Made by a program: the position numbers and the translations under genes. From Kineosporia corallincola (GTDB taxonomy: Bacteria; Actinomycetota; Actinomycetes; Actinomycetales; Kineosporiaceae), in contig NZ_JAHBAY010000010.1 in assembly GCF_018499875.1 (NCBI RefSeq), positions 1 to 64,000 of the forward strand: a stretch of 64,000 bases of DNA, read 5' to 3'. This document shows positions 7,577-14,477 of this stretch, piece by piece. The notes under the pieces were generated by a model. The model saw only the letters and a program-made list of their open reading frames with translations, had not been told where the DNA came from and made no database searches. Each line of letters starts with the position of its first letter. Position 1 is the stretch's first letter.

Positions 7577-7893
7577 CTGACGACCTGGTCGCCCGTATCG
7601 CCGACGTCCTCCCGCCCGTCCGGGTGTCCGAGGTGGTCGCGGAGTGGCCGGCGGATGAGGCTGAGCTGTGCCGCAGCTACGACTACGACTCGATTGCCGA
7701 GCGGAACGAGAAGCTCGACCAGCTGCGGCGGGAGAAGGCGGCACGGCGGGTGCTGGAGGTGCTTCGGGAGGCTGGGCGGTTGCGGCCAGTGTCCTGCCCG
7801 ACCGCTTGTGACGCGGACTGCGAGGGTCCATGCCACGAAGCGCACCAGCCGTTCTGGAAGCGGGAGCACGAGCCTTCGGAGTGCTCTCGGTGA
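7573..7893 (+). CDS. Hypothetical protein with cysteine cluster, 106 aa
   Basis: GTG start overlapping the previous stop. A helical N-terminus (DELCRSYDYDSIAERNEKLDQLR) is followed by CPTACDADCEGPCHEAH, four cysteines and a histidine that likely hold zinc. Function unknown. Confidence 0.6.
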   Translation: MTDDLVARIADVLPPVRVSEVVAEWPADEAELCRSYDYDSIAERNEKLDQLRREKAARRVLEVLREAGRLRPVSCPTACDADCEGPCHEAHQPFWKREHEPSECSR

Positions 7894-8209
7894 GCGCCAC
7901 CCAGCACGTCGACCGCATGGTCGAGCGGATGTGCGGCTCCGTCGCCGTGCCTATGCCCGCTCTGGTCCGCGTCGTGCGGCCGGCACGTACACGCTCGTCC
8001 TGGATGGCGAAACTGTTAGCGGTCTAGGCCGCGACGACGTGATCCTCTCGATCGCTGAGGTCCTCGCTGTCGACGACCCCGATCACGCGCTGGTCCGAGC
8101 CGAGCTGATCGCGAACCACTGCCTGTACCCCTACTACCCGGACACGATGCGGGTCTGGACTCGCGACCACGCCACCCGACAGATCGACGTCACCATCACC
8201 CGAGACTGA
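7890..8209 (+). pseudogene. Apparent frameshifted gene with CLYPYYP motif
   Basis: The coupled GTG at 7890 opens a frame reading SATQHVDRMVERMCGSVAV that degenerates and stops at 8027. The frame that becomes protein-like from about 7978 (AGTYTLVLDGETVSGL, ending at 8209) has only an arginine-rich lead-in from a possible GTG at 7931. Joining the two near 7975 by a -1 shift gives one coherent product of about 106 residues. Either a recent indel, a sequencing error or programmed frameshifting would explain it. If intact, the second frame alone would be 92 residues (7931-8209). Confidence 0.5.
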
Positions 8210-8238
8210 CCCCGCCCGCAGACACCCGAGGAGCAGAG

Positions 8239-8385
8239 ATGTCACCGCAGGAATGGGCCGCCCGGTACCTGACCGCCGTTCGGGAAGGGAGCAACACCGA
8301 GGCAACGCACATCTACGAGGACGCCGTCTACGACCTCGATACTTGGGGCGGCAAGGAATTCGCGAAGATCGTGAGCGCCGGGTGA
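8239..8385 (+). CDS. EWA-RYLTA small protein, copy 1
   Basis: 48 residues from ATG 8239 (GAGGAG upstream), too short for many gene finders. The N-terminus SPQEWAARYLTAVREGSN closely matches TPAEWAERYLTAASNGSD in the gene at 10508-10663. The two define a paralogous pair of tiny helical proteins in one operon. Confidence 0.6.
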   Translation: MSPQEWAARYLTAVREGSNTEATHIYEDAVYDLDTWGGKEFAKIVSAG

Positions 8386-8606
8386 TGGGCGACGACCTGG
8401 GCCCGGTCCGGCACCGCTACTACCACTACGACGACGGCCCCTACTGGGCGACTCTCGACCCCGGCGCCTACACGGCCGACGTCCGGCACTGGTGGAACGG
8501 GAAGTGGACCTACAGCCACGAGACACGCGATATCACCCTCGACCAGAAGGAAATCGGCGAACGCGAACTCGCGTACGGCCAGTTCCTCGACGGCATGCGC
8601 TACTGA
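8385..8606 (+). CDS. Tyr/Trp-rich hypothetical protein, 73 aa
   Basis: ATG 8385 shares its A with the preceding stop (TGATG). The sequence is aromatic and beta-rich (HRYYHYDDGPYWATLDPGAY) and ends in a helix. No family recognised. Confidence 0.6.
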   Translation: MGDDLGPVRHRYYHYDDGPYWATLDPGAYTADVRHWWNGKWTYSHETRDITLDQKEIGERELAYGQFLDGMRY

Positions 8607-8638
8607 ACACCCCGGAACCCCCGACCGCATAGGAGGAA

Positions 8639-8872
8639 ATGATGGACCGCAAGCTCGCGTTCTGTGAGTCGAACTGGGCCGGGCCGGAGAGCCCGTGGCA
8701 CATCCGGGTCGTCGGATCGGAAGGCCTGAAGCCCGGCGGCGGCGTGAACGCGACCGCCTTGTGTGGGCGCGAGATCAAGGGCTGGGACCTCCCGGCCTCC
8801 CGGCCGACCCGCGACACGATCAGCTACAAACACGTGTGCCCAGGCTGCGCGGGCGCTTTCGACGCGATCTGA
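8639..8872 (+). CDS. Small protein with CxxC, 77 aa
   Basis: Preceded by AGGAGGA, the strongest Shine-Dalgarno in this area; ATG at 8639 or 8642. It contains a LCGREIKGWD loop and HVCPGCAGAFDAI, consistent with a small zinc-binding fold made of C-terminal CPGC and upstream cysteines. Similar short proteins occur in actinophages. Confidence 0.65.
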   Translation: MMDRKLAFCESNWAGPESPWHIRVVGSEGLKPGGGVNATALCGREIKGWDLPASRPTRDTISYKHVCPGCAGAFDAI

Positions 8873-8893
8873 CTACCAAGCAGGGGAAACGAC

Positions 8894-9151
8894 ATGGCCA
8901 CCAAGACTCACCCGACCGAGCGGCCCGCCACCCGCACCCCCACCGAGCCCATCCACATCGTCTATGAGTCGTGGCTGTCGTCGCGCCTTCACCGGCTCGC
9001 TGGCTGGCTGGGCATCCCGTGGCCGGGTGATGTGATCGCGGCCTGCGGAGAAAACCTCAGCAGCAACCAGGAACCCACCAACCCGGGACCGGAAGCGCCG
9101 GCATGCGTTCTGTGCGCCGTGATCGACGAAGCGAACGAGGAGGGGCTATGA
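8894..9151 (+). CDS. Hypothetical protein, 85 aa
   Basis: ATG 8894 with GGGG upstream. TEPIHIVYESWLSSRLHRLAG is followed by cysteines at AACGEN and CVLC. The layout (aromatic strand, CG, terminal CxxC) parallels the preceding gene, so both may share a zinc-stabilised fold. Confidence 0.6.
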   Translation: MATKTHPTERPATRTPTEPIHIVYESWLSSRLHRLAGWLGIPWPGDVIAACGENLSSNQEPTNPGPEAPACVLCAVIDEANEEGL

Positions 9152-9201
9152 CTTCAAGGGGCGTAAAGCGGGCCGCCCGGGAGCGTCTCACCAACGACTG
9201 A
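9148..9201 (+). CDS. 17-residue basic peptide
   Basis: ATG at 9148 overlaps the previous stop (ATGA). The product, TSRGVKRAARERLTND, is strongly basic and helical. Only its coupling to the upstream gene supports it, so it may be non-functional. Confidence 0.3.
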   Translation: MTSRGVKRAARERLTND

Positions 9202-9225
9202 CCGCACGAGAAGCAGGGGGAAGAC

Positions 9226-9348
9226 GTGGACGCCACGACCGACCACGAGCACGACTACCAGATCACGAAGACCCTCCCGGCCGAGAACGGCTGGCCGCCA
9301 GAGATCCGCTGGGAATGCTCGTGCGGCGACGGATACTGGGAGAACTGA
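9226..9348 (+). CDS. 40-residue small protein
   Basis: GTG 9226 preceded by GGGGGAAG. TDHEHDYQITKTLPAENGW leads to WECSCGDGYWEN, a compact CxC motif. It ends in TGATG with the next gene. Confidence 0.5.
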   Translation: MDATTDHEHDYQITKTLPAENGWPPEIRWECSCGDGYWEN

Positions 9349-9605
9349 TGGCCACCAGCACCGCCGAGACCTGCGACGTCCGCACTGTTGGCGAGGCCCT
9401 TGAATCCGATCCCGCCCTGGCGAACGGCAACCCGGACCCGATGGCGTTCCTGTGGCGCGCCCGCCTCTACATCGTCCGCAACATCCTCGACCGCACCGAA
9501 ACCACCTGGCGGGTCCAGGCATCCACTGGCCGCGCGTACGGCGCAGGCACCTATGAACTCGAGCGCACTGCCGGCGGATGGACCGTTCGGCAGTGCTTGG
9601 ACTGA
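9348..9605 (+). CDS. Hypothetical protein, 85 aa
   Basis: ATG overlaps the previous stop. DPMAFLWRARLYIVRNILDR forms a helix followed by an antiparallel beta pattern (TWRVQASTGRAYGAGTYELE). No family recognised. Confidence 0.6.
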   Translation: MATSTAETCDVRTVGEALESDPALANGNPDPMAFLWRARLYIVRNILDRTETTWRVQASTGRAYGAGTYELERTAGGWTVRQCLD

Positions 9606-9616
9606 GGGGGGAAGAC

Positions 9617-9844
9617 ATGGGAACGAAGTACCGCATCGTTTGGCGCAGCGAGAAGAGCAGCGCCGTCGCCCGGGAGCGAGAGGCCGTACGCGGCTACCTG
9701 GCGGGGATCCGGGAGGCGTGGAAGGCCGGGCAGCTCGTCGACCCGGAGATCGAGATCTGGGTCAGCTACGGGTTTGGGTGGGACCTGCTCGAGAAAATCA
9801 ACCTGCGCGACGGTTTCGTCATGGTGCGACAGGAGGCGGCATGA
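9617..9844 (+). CDS. Hypothetical protein, 75 aa
   Basis: ATG 9617 with GGGGGAAG upstream. The mixed alpha/beta sequence TKYRIVWRSEKSSAVARERE and IEIWVSYGFGWDLL gives no recognised family. It overlaps the next ATG. Confidence 0.6.
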   Translation: MGTKYRIVWRSEKSSAVAREREAVRGYLAGIREAWKAGQLVDPEIEIWVSYGFGWDLLEKINLRDGFVMVRQEAA

Positions 9845-10140
9845 GCATCGAGATCCCGGACGCCGCAGTCGAAGCGGCGACGCACGGCGAGAACTACGAC
9901 GACCACATGCCGGATACCTGGCGTGAGGTGATCCGGGAAAGCCTTGAGGCCGCTCTCCCGCACCTCCGGGCCGCGATCCTTGCCGACCTGCGAGTCCTGA
10001 TCGACTCACACGTCGAGCGACTCGAACGGACCGCCGCAGCAACGGACGACTATGGCCAGCGCCGCAGACTTGAGGAGTTCATCCCGGGTCTCACGCTGGC
10101 GCGTTCCTACATCGGGGCCATGGAAGGGAATCAGACGTGA
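9841..10140 (+). CDS. Helical hypothetical protein, 99 aa
   Basis: ATG overlaps the previous stop. The sequence is nearly all helix (SLEAALPHLRAAILADLRVL, then SHVERLERTAAATDDY). No motif recognised. Confidence 0.6.
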   Translation: MSIEIPDAAVEAATHGENYDDHMPDTWREVIRESLEAALPHLRAAILADLRVLIDSHVERLERTAAATDDYGQRRRLEEFIPGLTLARSYIGAMEGNQT

Positions 10141-10511
10141 ACGCCGCCGAGCACAAGGCGAAGGCCGAAAGAATCTGGGCTGTAGTCCGTAACGACGCTA
10201 CCCCCGCCACGGATGGGTTCTACCATCGGGTCTACCTGCCGTGGGACCTGCCGGACTGGGCAGAGCCCGGGGACACCGCGGAAAGTCTCGCCAAAACCTT
10301 CGCCGAAGAATGGCCCGGACGGCCAGGCACCATGCGAGCGGTCGAGCTGACACCTGCTCCGGGTGACGGGCCCTGGTGGGTAACAACTCTCGCGGGCGAT
10401 ATCTCGTCCGGGCCCTACAGCACCCGTGCCGACGCCATCGCCGCACGGAAGAGCATCGACGAACTCACAGACGGAGAACACGTCATTGATCGGGCAGGAG
10501 CGCGAGCATGA
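10137..10511 (+). CDS. Hypothetical protein, 124 aa
   Basis: GTG overlaps the previous stop. The central region is hydrophilic. The last 45 residues (WWVTTLAGDISSGPYSTRADAIAARKSI) look like a small fold of the SPxxTRxEAI type seen in phage proteins. It is coupled to the 51-residue EWA-RYLTA protein. Confidence 0.6.
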   Translation: MNAAEHKAKAERIWAVVRNDATPATDGFYHRVYLPWDLPDWAEPGDTAESLAKTFAEEWPGRPGTMRAVELTPAPGDGPWWVTTLAGDISSGPYSTRADAIAARKSIDELTDGEHVIDRAGARA

Positions 10512-10663
10512 CCCCGGCCGAATGGGCCGAGCGGTACCTGACAGCAGCATCCAACGGCAGCGATCGAGCAGCTCTCCGTGAACTCCACTTCGATGCCCGC
10601 GATGACCTCGATCGAACCGACGACCGCATCGAGTTTCTTCGACTCATCGGGGAAAGGGACTAA
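10508..10663 (+). CDS. EWA-RYLTA small protein, copy 2
   Basis: 51 residues from ATG 10508. It is paralogous to the gene at 8239 in its first 18 residues, then diverges (REDLHFDARDDLDRTDDR-like acidic stretch, ending LIGERD). It is the last gene of the left operon, followed within 30 bases by a strong terminator hairpin. Confidence 0.55.
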   Translation: MTPAEWAERYLTAASNGSDRAALRELHFDARDDLDRTDDRIEFLRLIGERD

Positions 10664-10688
10664 TGATTCTCCCCTCCCGGAACGACGA

Positions 10689-10714
10689 AGCCCCCGACCA
10701 GACGGTCGGGGGCT
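10689..10714. terminator. Bidirectional terminator between convergent units
   Basis: A perfect 11-bp stem, AGCCCCCGACC with its complement around a 4-base AGAC loop. It sits between the last plus-strand gene (ends 10663) and the minus-strand gene whose stop is at 10725, so it can serve both. Confidence 0.8.
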
Positions 10715-10724
10715 GACTTGTCTC

Positions 10725-11015
10725 TCAAGCCGTACGCGGCCGAGGCAACGCAGCGAGCTGCCGGCCAAGCTCAGCATGCCAGGCCATCAGATCATCCAAA
10801 GGACCGGTAGCGCGCTCAACGTCCGCCTCAACGCCGCCGCCGGGCAGAAGAGACAGCAGCGCCCAGTAGCGGCCGTACTGCGCGATGCGGTGACAGCCCG
10901 GGTCCTCGATCGGGTCCTCCGGGGCTGGTATGCGGTGCAAGCGCGTGTCACAGCCGGGCTCGTGTCTGTCGTCTGGGTTTGCCGCCTGGGACGTCGTTGC
11001 CATGGGGACCCCCAT
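10725..11015 (-). CDS. Hypothetical protein, 96 aa
   Basis: Start ATG at 11015 or, with better GGGGG spacing, ATG at 11003. The product has CDTRLHRIP, a PGCHRIAQYGRYWALLSLLPGG stretch and a helical C-terminus (ATGPLDDLMAWHAELGRQ). Unrecognised. Its divergent position from the XRE gene at 11309 suggests shared control from the 293-base gap. Confidence 0.6.
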   Translation of the reverse strand: MGVPMATTSQAANPDDRHEPGCDTRLHRIPAPEDPIEDPGCHRIAQYGRYWALLSLLPGGGVEADVERATGPLDDLMAWHAELGRQLAALPRPRTA

Positions 11016-11219
11016 CTAGGCCGTGGCTTGGCCGTGGTCATCGGTGCTGTGCTGGTGCGGCGCTTTTGCCTTGCCGGTAATTGATCTCTCCGCTACCGGC
11101 CGGTCACAGTCATCCTCCGATGTCAACCACCGCCGGTCCAGCCCGCACACACAGAATCGTGACACCAGCCGAGGTTAAGCCCGCGAACGGGGGACAACGA
11201 CGTAGGTGCAAACGCCCGC

Positions 11220-11238
11220 CCGTGAGGATCCCTCACGG
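11220..11238. promoter_or_regulatory. Palindrome in the 11016-11308 divergent region
   Basis: CCGTGAGG-ATC-CCTCACGG is a perfect inverted repeat of 8-bp arms, 71 bases upstream of the XRE gene start. Plausible operator for that repressor. No convincing promoter hexamers seen by eye. Confidence 0.45.
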
Positions 11239-11308
11239 CACAGACCGCCACCGTCTGACAGCCGTATCCCCGGGCGCGTAAGCGCCAGCCGCCCGCAACG
11301 CTCACTGG

Positions 11309-11563
11309 GTGGATGACGACCTGGCCAGGACCGTCGGAGCAGCCATCCGATTCCGCCGCAGCCTCGCCGACCTCACACAAGACCAACTCGCCGAACGTCT
11401 CGGCGTCGACCGGGCCGTGGTCTCCCGCATCGAATCCGGCGCCAGAGCCGTGCGCCTGGACGGCGAGCTCGTCCGCCTCTGCGCCGCGCTCAACTGCACC
11501 CTCCGGCAACTCCTCACCGACGCCACACCAGCGCAGCGCGCGGCCCTCGGAGTCCAGCCCTAG
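11309..11563 (+). CDS. XRE-family helix-turn-helix repressor
   Basis: 84 residues from GTG 11309. An HTH spans about residues 24-50 (LTQDQLAERLGVDRAVVSRIE followed by SGARAVRLD), the classic Cro/CI-like layout. The remaining helix-rich sequence has no extra domain. Its end overlaps by 4 bases the end of the opposing XRE gene at 11560, a convergent two-repressor arrangement seen in phage and ICE switches. Confidence 0.85.
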   Translation: MDDDLARTVGAAIRFRRSLADLTQDQLAERLGVDRAVVSRIESGARAVRLDGELVRLCAALNCTLRQLLTDATPAQRAALGVQP

Positions 11564-11835
11564 AGCGACTCGTCCTCGTGACGTGGCAGCCCGATCGCCT
11601 CACGATCATCCGGGTCCAGCTCGATCAGCAGCCGCCGCAGAGGGACACCCAGAGCACGGCAGATCTCCGCGGCCTCCTCCAGCTTGATCGACCGTTCGCC
11701 GGCCTCGACGCGGGACACCTGCCTCTGGTCCCAGCCGTCGACCATCGCAGCGACCTCGTCCTGTGACAGGCCGCGGGCTGCACGCCACGCGCGGAAGGCA
11801 CGGCGGATCGCGAGGCGCCCACTCGTGCTCGTCAC
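11560..11835 (-). CDS. XRE-family helix-turn-helix repressor
   Basis: 91 residues if started at GTG 11835 (the frame is open back to a TTG at 11877, which would add residues with no domain character). HTH: RAARGLSQDEVAAMVDGWDQ, QRQVSRVEAGERS. The C-terminus is acidic (LIELDPDDREAIGLPRHEDE). The operator pair at 11878-11914 lies directly upstream, consistent with autoregulation. Confidence 0.85.
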   Translation of the reverse strand: MTSTSGRLAIRRAFRAWRAARGLSQDEVAAMVDGWDQRQVSRVEAGERSIKLEEAAEICRALGVPLRRLLIELDPDDREAIGLPRHEDESL

Positions 11836-11877
11836 GCCGCGACGGTGACAGCCAAGACCGCCGATTGTCGCGATCAA

Positions 11878-11914
11878 TGTCTACGGTAGACACATATGGT
11901 CTACGGTGTGAGAC
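11878..11914. promoter_or_regulatory. Tandem operator upstream of the minus-strand XRE gene
   Basis: TGTCTAC-G-GTAGACA (11878-11892) is a perfect palindrome. GTCTACGGT recurs at 11899, exactly 20 bases (two helical turns) from the first copy at 11879. The spacing favours two repressor dimers on the same face of DNA. Confidence 0.6.
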
Positions 11915-12003
11915 AGACCGTCAGTCGTGGGTCGCTGACGGTCACCACAAGCGCTCCGGTCCGGCGCGGTGACCCTCCCTGACGCCGGACCGGAGCCACC
12001 ACG

Positions 12004-12270
12004 ATGGGGGCCAGGATGGCAACACTCCACGGCGGGCCAGCAGACGGCGCGCTCATCCCCGACCGCGGCCTGCCCGTGGAACACGTCCGTGTCGTCGCCG
12101 GCAAAGTCATCCTCGACGACGACGGGTTCCCCCTCCGGCTGCCCGTCGACCCCACCGAAGCCGACCTGGTGATCACCCGCACGCCTCTGCGTACTGGGTG
12201 GCGGTCCTACCGGCGCGAGGCTGACGGTAGCTACCGGTACGTCCAGTGGCGTGGTCCCGTGCCCCGCTGA
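12004..12270 (+). CDS. Hypothetical protein, 88 aa
   Basis: Two possible ATGs, 12004 and 12016, the second with GGGGCCAGG upstream. ATLHGGPADGALIPDRGLP onward resembles short proteins of actinobacterial mobile elements that begin with a LxGGPxDG motif. The end is aromatic and basic (SYRYVQWRGPVPR). Function unknown. Confidence 0.6.
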   Translation: MGARMATLHGGPADGALIPDRGLPVEHVRVVAGKVILDDDGFPLRLPVDPTEADLVITRTPLRTGWRSYRREADGSYRYVQWRGPVPR

Positions 12271-12395
12271 CCGGCCAAACGCAAGATGGCCCCGCCGAAA
12301 CGGAGCCACCTGCCCAGCCGAGCGCGCCAACACCCGGCCGGCCAACCCTTCACCACCGGCCCGCGCCCGGATCCCTAGACGCGTCAATCCTTATG

Positions 12396-12725
12396 CTATC
12401 GGTCGCGCTGTTCCAGCGCCGCCAATCGCTCCTCGAGGTCCAGGACGGCCGCCTCCAGTGTGGCGATGCGAGCCATCCAGTCCGGGCCTGGACTCGGCAG
12501 CACGTAATAGCCTGCGCCCCGGCGACCTTCGACCAGGCCCCGCTGTATCAGTAGCCCGTACGCGTCTTGCGTGACCTGCTTGCCGTGACCTTCCCGCGTC
12601 AGCTGTGACTGGGACGGTAGTCGATCTCCTGGCCGGTATGCGCCGGCGCGGATTTGCTGGGCGATCTGTTCGGCTAGGGCCTCGTATGCGGGTTGTGGCA
12701 CGGGCCCATGATGCCGGGTTGTCAC
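12396..12725 (-). CDS. GntR-family winged-helix regulator
   Basis: 109 residues from GTG 12725. The N-terminal winged helix is complete: YEALAEQIAQQIRAGAYRPG, DRLPSQSQLTRE, QDAYGLLIQRGLVEGRRGAGYYV. A short C-terminal coiled coil (LEAAVLDLEERLAALEQ) replaces a ligand domain. This size and layout are typical of the short GntR regulators of Streptomyces plasmids and actinomycete ICEs (KorSA type). It is divergent from the excisionase-like gene and probably represses it. Confidence 0.8.
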   Translation of the reverse strand: MTTRHHGPVPQPAYEALAEQIAQQIRAGAYRPGDRLPSQSQLTREGHGKQVTQDAYGLLIQRGLVEGRRGAGYYVLPSPGPDWMARIATLEAAVLDLEERLAALEQRDR

Positions 12726-12747
12726 TCGATCGGCCCACGCATCGGGA

Positions 12748-12793
12748 ACCTACCTGCCGGTTTGACTTGACCTACCTCCGATTCACCTCCAAT
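12748..12793. promoter_or_regulatory. Direct repeats in the divergent GntR/Xis promoter
   Basis: ACCTACCT occurs at 12748-12755 and 12770-12777 (22 bases apart), with a related CACCTCCAAT at 12784-12793. A TTGACTTGACC stretch overlaps them. This is a likely binding array for the GntR-type regulator controlling the start at 12803. Confidence 0.5.
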
Positions 12794-12802
12794 CTGAACC
12801 TC

Positions 12803-13003
12803 GTGAAGGAACGGAGCAACGGGAGCAACGGGTGGCTGACCACCGGTCAAGTCGCTCTGCTCCTAGGGCTCTCCCGCTGGACCATCCGCCGCCACTGCGA
12901 GGCCGGCATCTACCAGGGAGCCCGCCGACCGAACGGGAGCAGCCAGTGGCGCATCCCAGCAAAAGCAGTCCAGGCCAACAACGACAACACGGGGGACAAC
13001 TGA
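12803..13003 (+). CDS. Excisionase-like MerR-type HTH protein
   Basis: 66 residues from GTG 12803. WLTTGQVALLLGLSRWTIRRH is the N-terminal HTH of the excisionase/HTH_17 family. AGIYQGARRPNGSSQWRIPAKAV supplies the wing, ending in a polar tail. Such proteins act as Xis or as transcriptional activators in AICEs. It heads the rightward small-gene and conjugation run, so either role fits; no integrase is seen nearby. Confidence 0.75.
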   Translation: MKERSNGSNGWLTTGQVALLLGLSRWTIRRHCEAGIYQGARRPNGSSQWRIPAKAVQANNDNTGDN

Positions 13004-13004
13004 C

Positions 13005-13142
13005 ATGGGCTACTTCGGCAGCAATTCCGCTCGGTGCGAACGGTGCGACGAAGTCACCGGGGACGTAGTCAAGCGTGACGGCGACGTCGACAACCGGAAG
13101 CTCTGCGAGGACTGCGCCCACTACGTAGGGGCCGGACAGTGA
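13005..13142 (+). CDS. Zinc-ribbon protein, 45 aa
   Basis: ATG 13005, one base after the stop of the Xis-like gene. CERCDEVTG and CEDCAHYVG form a two-knuckle zinc ribbon typical of small phage and ICE proteins. Overlaps the next GTG. Confidence 0.65.
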   Translation: MGYFGSNSARCERCDEVTGDVVKRDGDVDNRKLCEDCAHYVGAGQ

Positions 13143-13222
13143 AGCGCAACCGGGGCAGCCATGCCTCCCAAGCAGGCGTCGCCAGTGCAGAAAACCAACG
13201 AAACCGCAACGGGGGAACCAAC

Positions 13223-13396
13223 ATGAATTACGAACTCATCGACGGCCAGAAGGCGCGAATCATGGAGTGCCGATGCCTCGACAGCCGATGCATCGGCAAG
13301 ATCGGGACGATGAAGATCGTCGGAGGGCGCCTGCACAGCGTCAAATGGGGCAATGAAACCTGTCACTTCCCAGATGCTGTGATCCCCATCCAGTGA
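13223..13396 (+). CDS. Hypothetical protein with two cysteine pairs, 57 aa
   Basis: ATG 13223 is favoured because GGGGG lies 9 bases upstream; the frame is open back to a coupled GTG at 13139. MECRCLDSRCIGKIG and ETCHFPDAV suggest a compact metal- or disulfide-stabilised fold. Function unknown. Confidence 0.6.
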   Translation: MNYELIDGQKARIMECRCLDSRCIGKIGTMKIVGGRLHSVKWGNETCHFPDAVIPIQ

Positions 13397-13557
13397 TGCT
13401 CGCCGTCCAAAACTCCTACACCGGAGTGATTCGCGAATGGGCGATCCTCCGCAACGGCGTCGAAGTCCGCACCGAAACCATGACCCGTGACCAGGTCAAC
13501 GACCTCATCCGCGACCTCAACCAGGTCGAAAACGTCTACTCGGCGGAGGGAATCTGA
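13396..13557 (+). CDS. Hypothetical protein, 53 aa
   Basis: ATG overlaps the previous stop (TGATG). LAVQNSYTGVIREWAILRN is followed by an amphipathic helix (MTRDQVNDLIRDLNQVENV). Unrecognised; supported by tight coupling on both sides. Confidence 0.55.
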   Translation: MLAVQNSYTGVIREWAILRNGVEVRTETMTRDQVNDLIRDLNQVENVYSAEGI

Positions 13558-13721
13558 TGGGTATGTACGGAGAAACCCTCGCCGAACTCCAGCAGGCCGA
13601 GACCAACGTCCGTGCCGCCGCCGAGGACGCCGAGACCAACGGGCGCACCGAGCACGCCCGACGAATGCACATCCGACTCAACGCCATCCGCGCCGAAATC
13701 CGGAAGATGGGAGGCAACTGA
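13557..13721 (+). CDS. Helical hypothetical protein, 54 aa
   Basis: ATG shares its A with the previous stop. The protein is one long helix (YGETLAELQQAETNVRAAAE, then HARRMHIRLNAIRAEIRKM) and probably forms a coiled coil. Function unknown. Confidence 0.5.
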   Translation: MGMYGETLAELQQAETNVRAAAEDAETNGRTEHARRMHIRLNAIRAEIRKMGGN

Positions 13722-13722
13722 A

Positions 13723-13890
13723 ATGCGTTATCTCGCGTGGCTTCTCCTCCTCGCTGGTGCTACTGCCGCTGGCCTCGCCATGTTCGCTGGCCAAGACAAG
13801 CCGCTCGTGATGGCGGCCTGGATCGGGTGCTCCGGCAGCGCACTCGTCCTCTTCCTCCTCGGCGCAGGCAGCGATGAGCGACCTCGCTGA
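13723..13890 (+). CDS. Two-helix small membrane protein, 55 aa
   Basis: ATG 13723, one base after the previous stop. Two hydrophobic segments, about residues 3-21 and 29-48, are separated by AGQDKPL; the tail is charged. It resembles holin-like or accessory membrane peptides; its position just before the conjugation module makes a transfer-related role possible. Confidence 0.55.
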   Translation: MRYLAWLLLLAGATAAGLAMFAGQDKPLVMAAWIGCSGSALVLFLLGAGSDERPR

Positions 13891-14029
13891 CGCCATCGCG
13901 GCCGACGACGCCGCCGAGGACCAGGGCATGCACCCCGACGACCGGGCCACCTGCCACCGATGCCGGGCATGGGCCACCCCCGAACACCTCACCAGCCCCC
14001 GGCATCAGGAAGGAGTCAGCTCATGGTGA
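13874..14029 (+). CDS. Hypothetical protein with CHRC motif, 51 aa
   Basis: ATG 13874 overlaps the end of the membrane peptide gene by 17 bases. Acidic N-terminus (SDLADAIAADDAAED), then DDRATCHRCRAWATPEH, a His/Cys knuckle. Overlaps the next gene as well. Confidence 0.5.
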   Translation: MSDLADAIAADDAAEDQGMHPDDRATCHRCRAWATPEHLTSPRHQEGVSSW

Positions 14030-14232
14030 TGGCCCGCCGACCCGAAACCGGTTGGCTGCGAACCCACTACGACCGCGCCTATCAGCACCTCACCAACCAG
14101 CGCGGCCACACCATCCGCGACGAGGCCATCGACGTCCTCACCACCGCCATCCGATCCGACACCGACCCCTACCGCATGAACGCCATCGCCGACGCGGTGG
14201 AAGACGCAATCAATGACAAGGAGACACCGTGA
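14023..14232 (+). CDS. Helical hypothetical protein, 69 aa
   Basis: ATG 14023 (alternative 14029). TGWLRTHYDRAYQHLTNQRG and DEAIDVLTTAIRSDTDPYRM indicate a small all-helical fold. It directly precedes and is coupled to the first membrane gene of the transfer operon. Confidence 0.6.
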   Translation: MVMARRPETGWLRTHYDRAYQHLTNQRGHTIRDEAIDVLTTAIRSDTDPYRMNAIADAVEDAINDKETP

Positions 14233-14477
14233 ACGTCATCTCTTCGAGCCTCGCAGCCCTGGCCGCCGGTGGGGGACCGAGCACGTCGCCGCTCGAAACG
14301 TGGATCGAAAACAACGTGCTCCCGCTGGTGTGCATCATCCTCGCGATCGCTGTGGCCATGGCGTTCAAGAAGGGCCTCGGCGCCGCCCTGGGCGTCCTCG
14401 CTGTCATGGTCGTAGCTGGCGCCATCATGAGCGGAGCAGCGCTGGATTTCGGGGACAAGCTCGCCGGCCTGTTCTGA
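14229..14477 (+). CDS. Small membrane protein of the transfer operon (VirB2-like position)
   Basis: 82 residues, GTG start coupled to the previous gene. Two transmembrane segments (about 31-46 and 50-69), with a short polar N-terminus and ALDFGDKLAGLF at the end. Size, topology and place just ahead of the TcpE- and VirB4-like genes match the pilin-like or TcpD/TcpB-type small proteins of Gram-positive conjugation systems. No sequence motif proves it. Confidence 0.65.
   Translation: MNVISSSLAALAAGGGPSTSPLETWIENNVLPLVCIILAIAVAMAFKKGLGAALGVLAVMVVAGAIMSGAALDFGDKLAGLF

Noticed and set aside
10578-11084. Plus-strand frame across 10.6-11.1 kb
   Set aside because: It overlaps the terminator and the minus-strand gene at 10725-11015; composition is shadow-like.
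11560-11877. Start of the minus-strand XRE gene at TTG 11877
   Set aside because: GTG 11835 gives a normal-length HTH protein; the extra 14 residues lack domain character and reach the operator.
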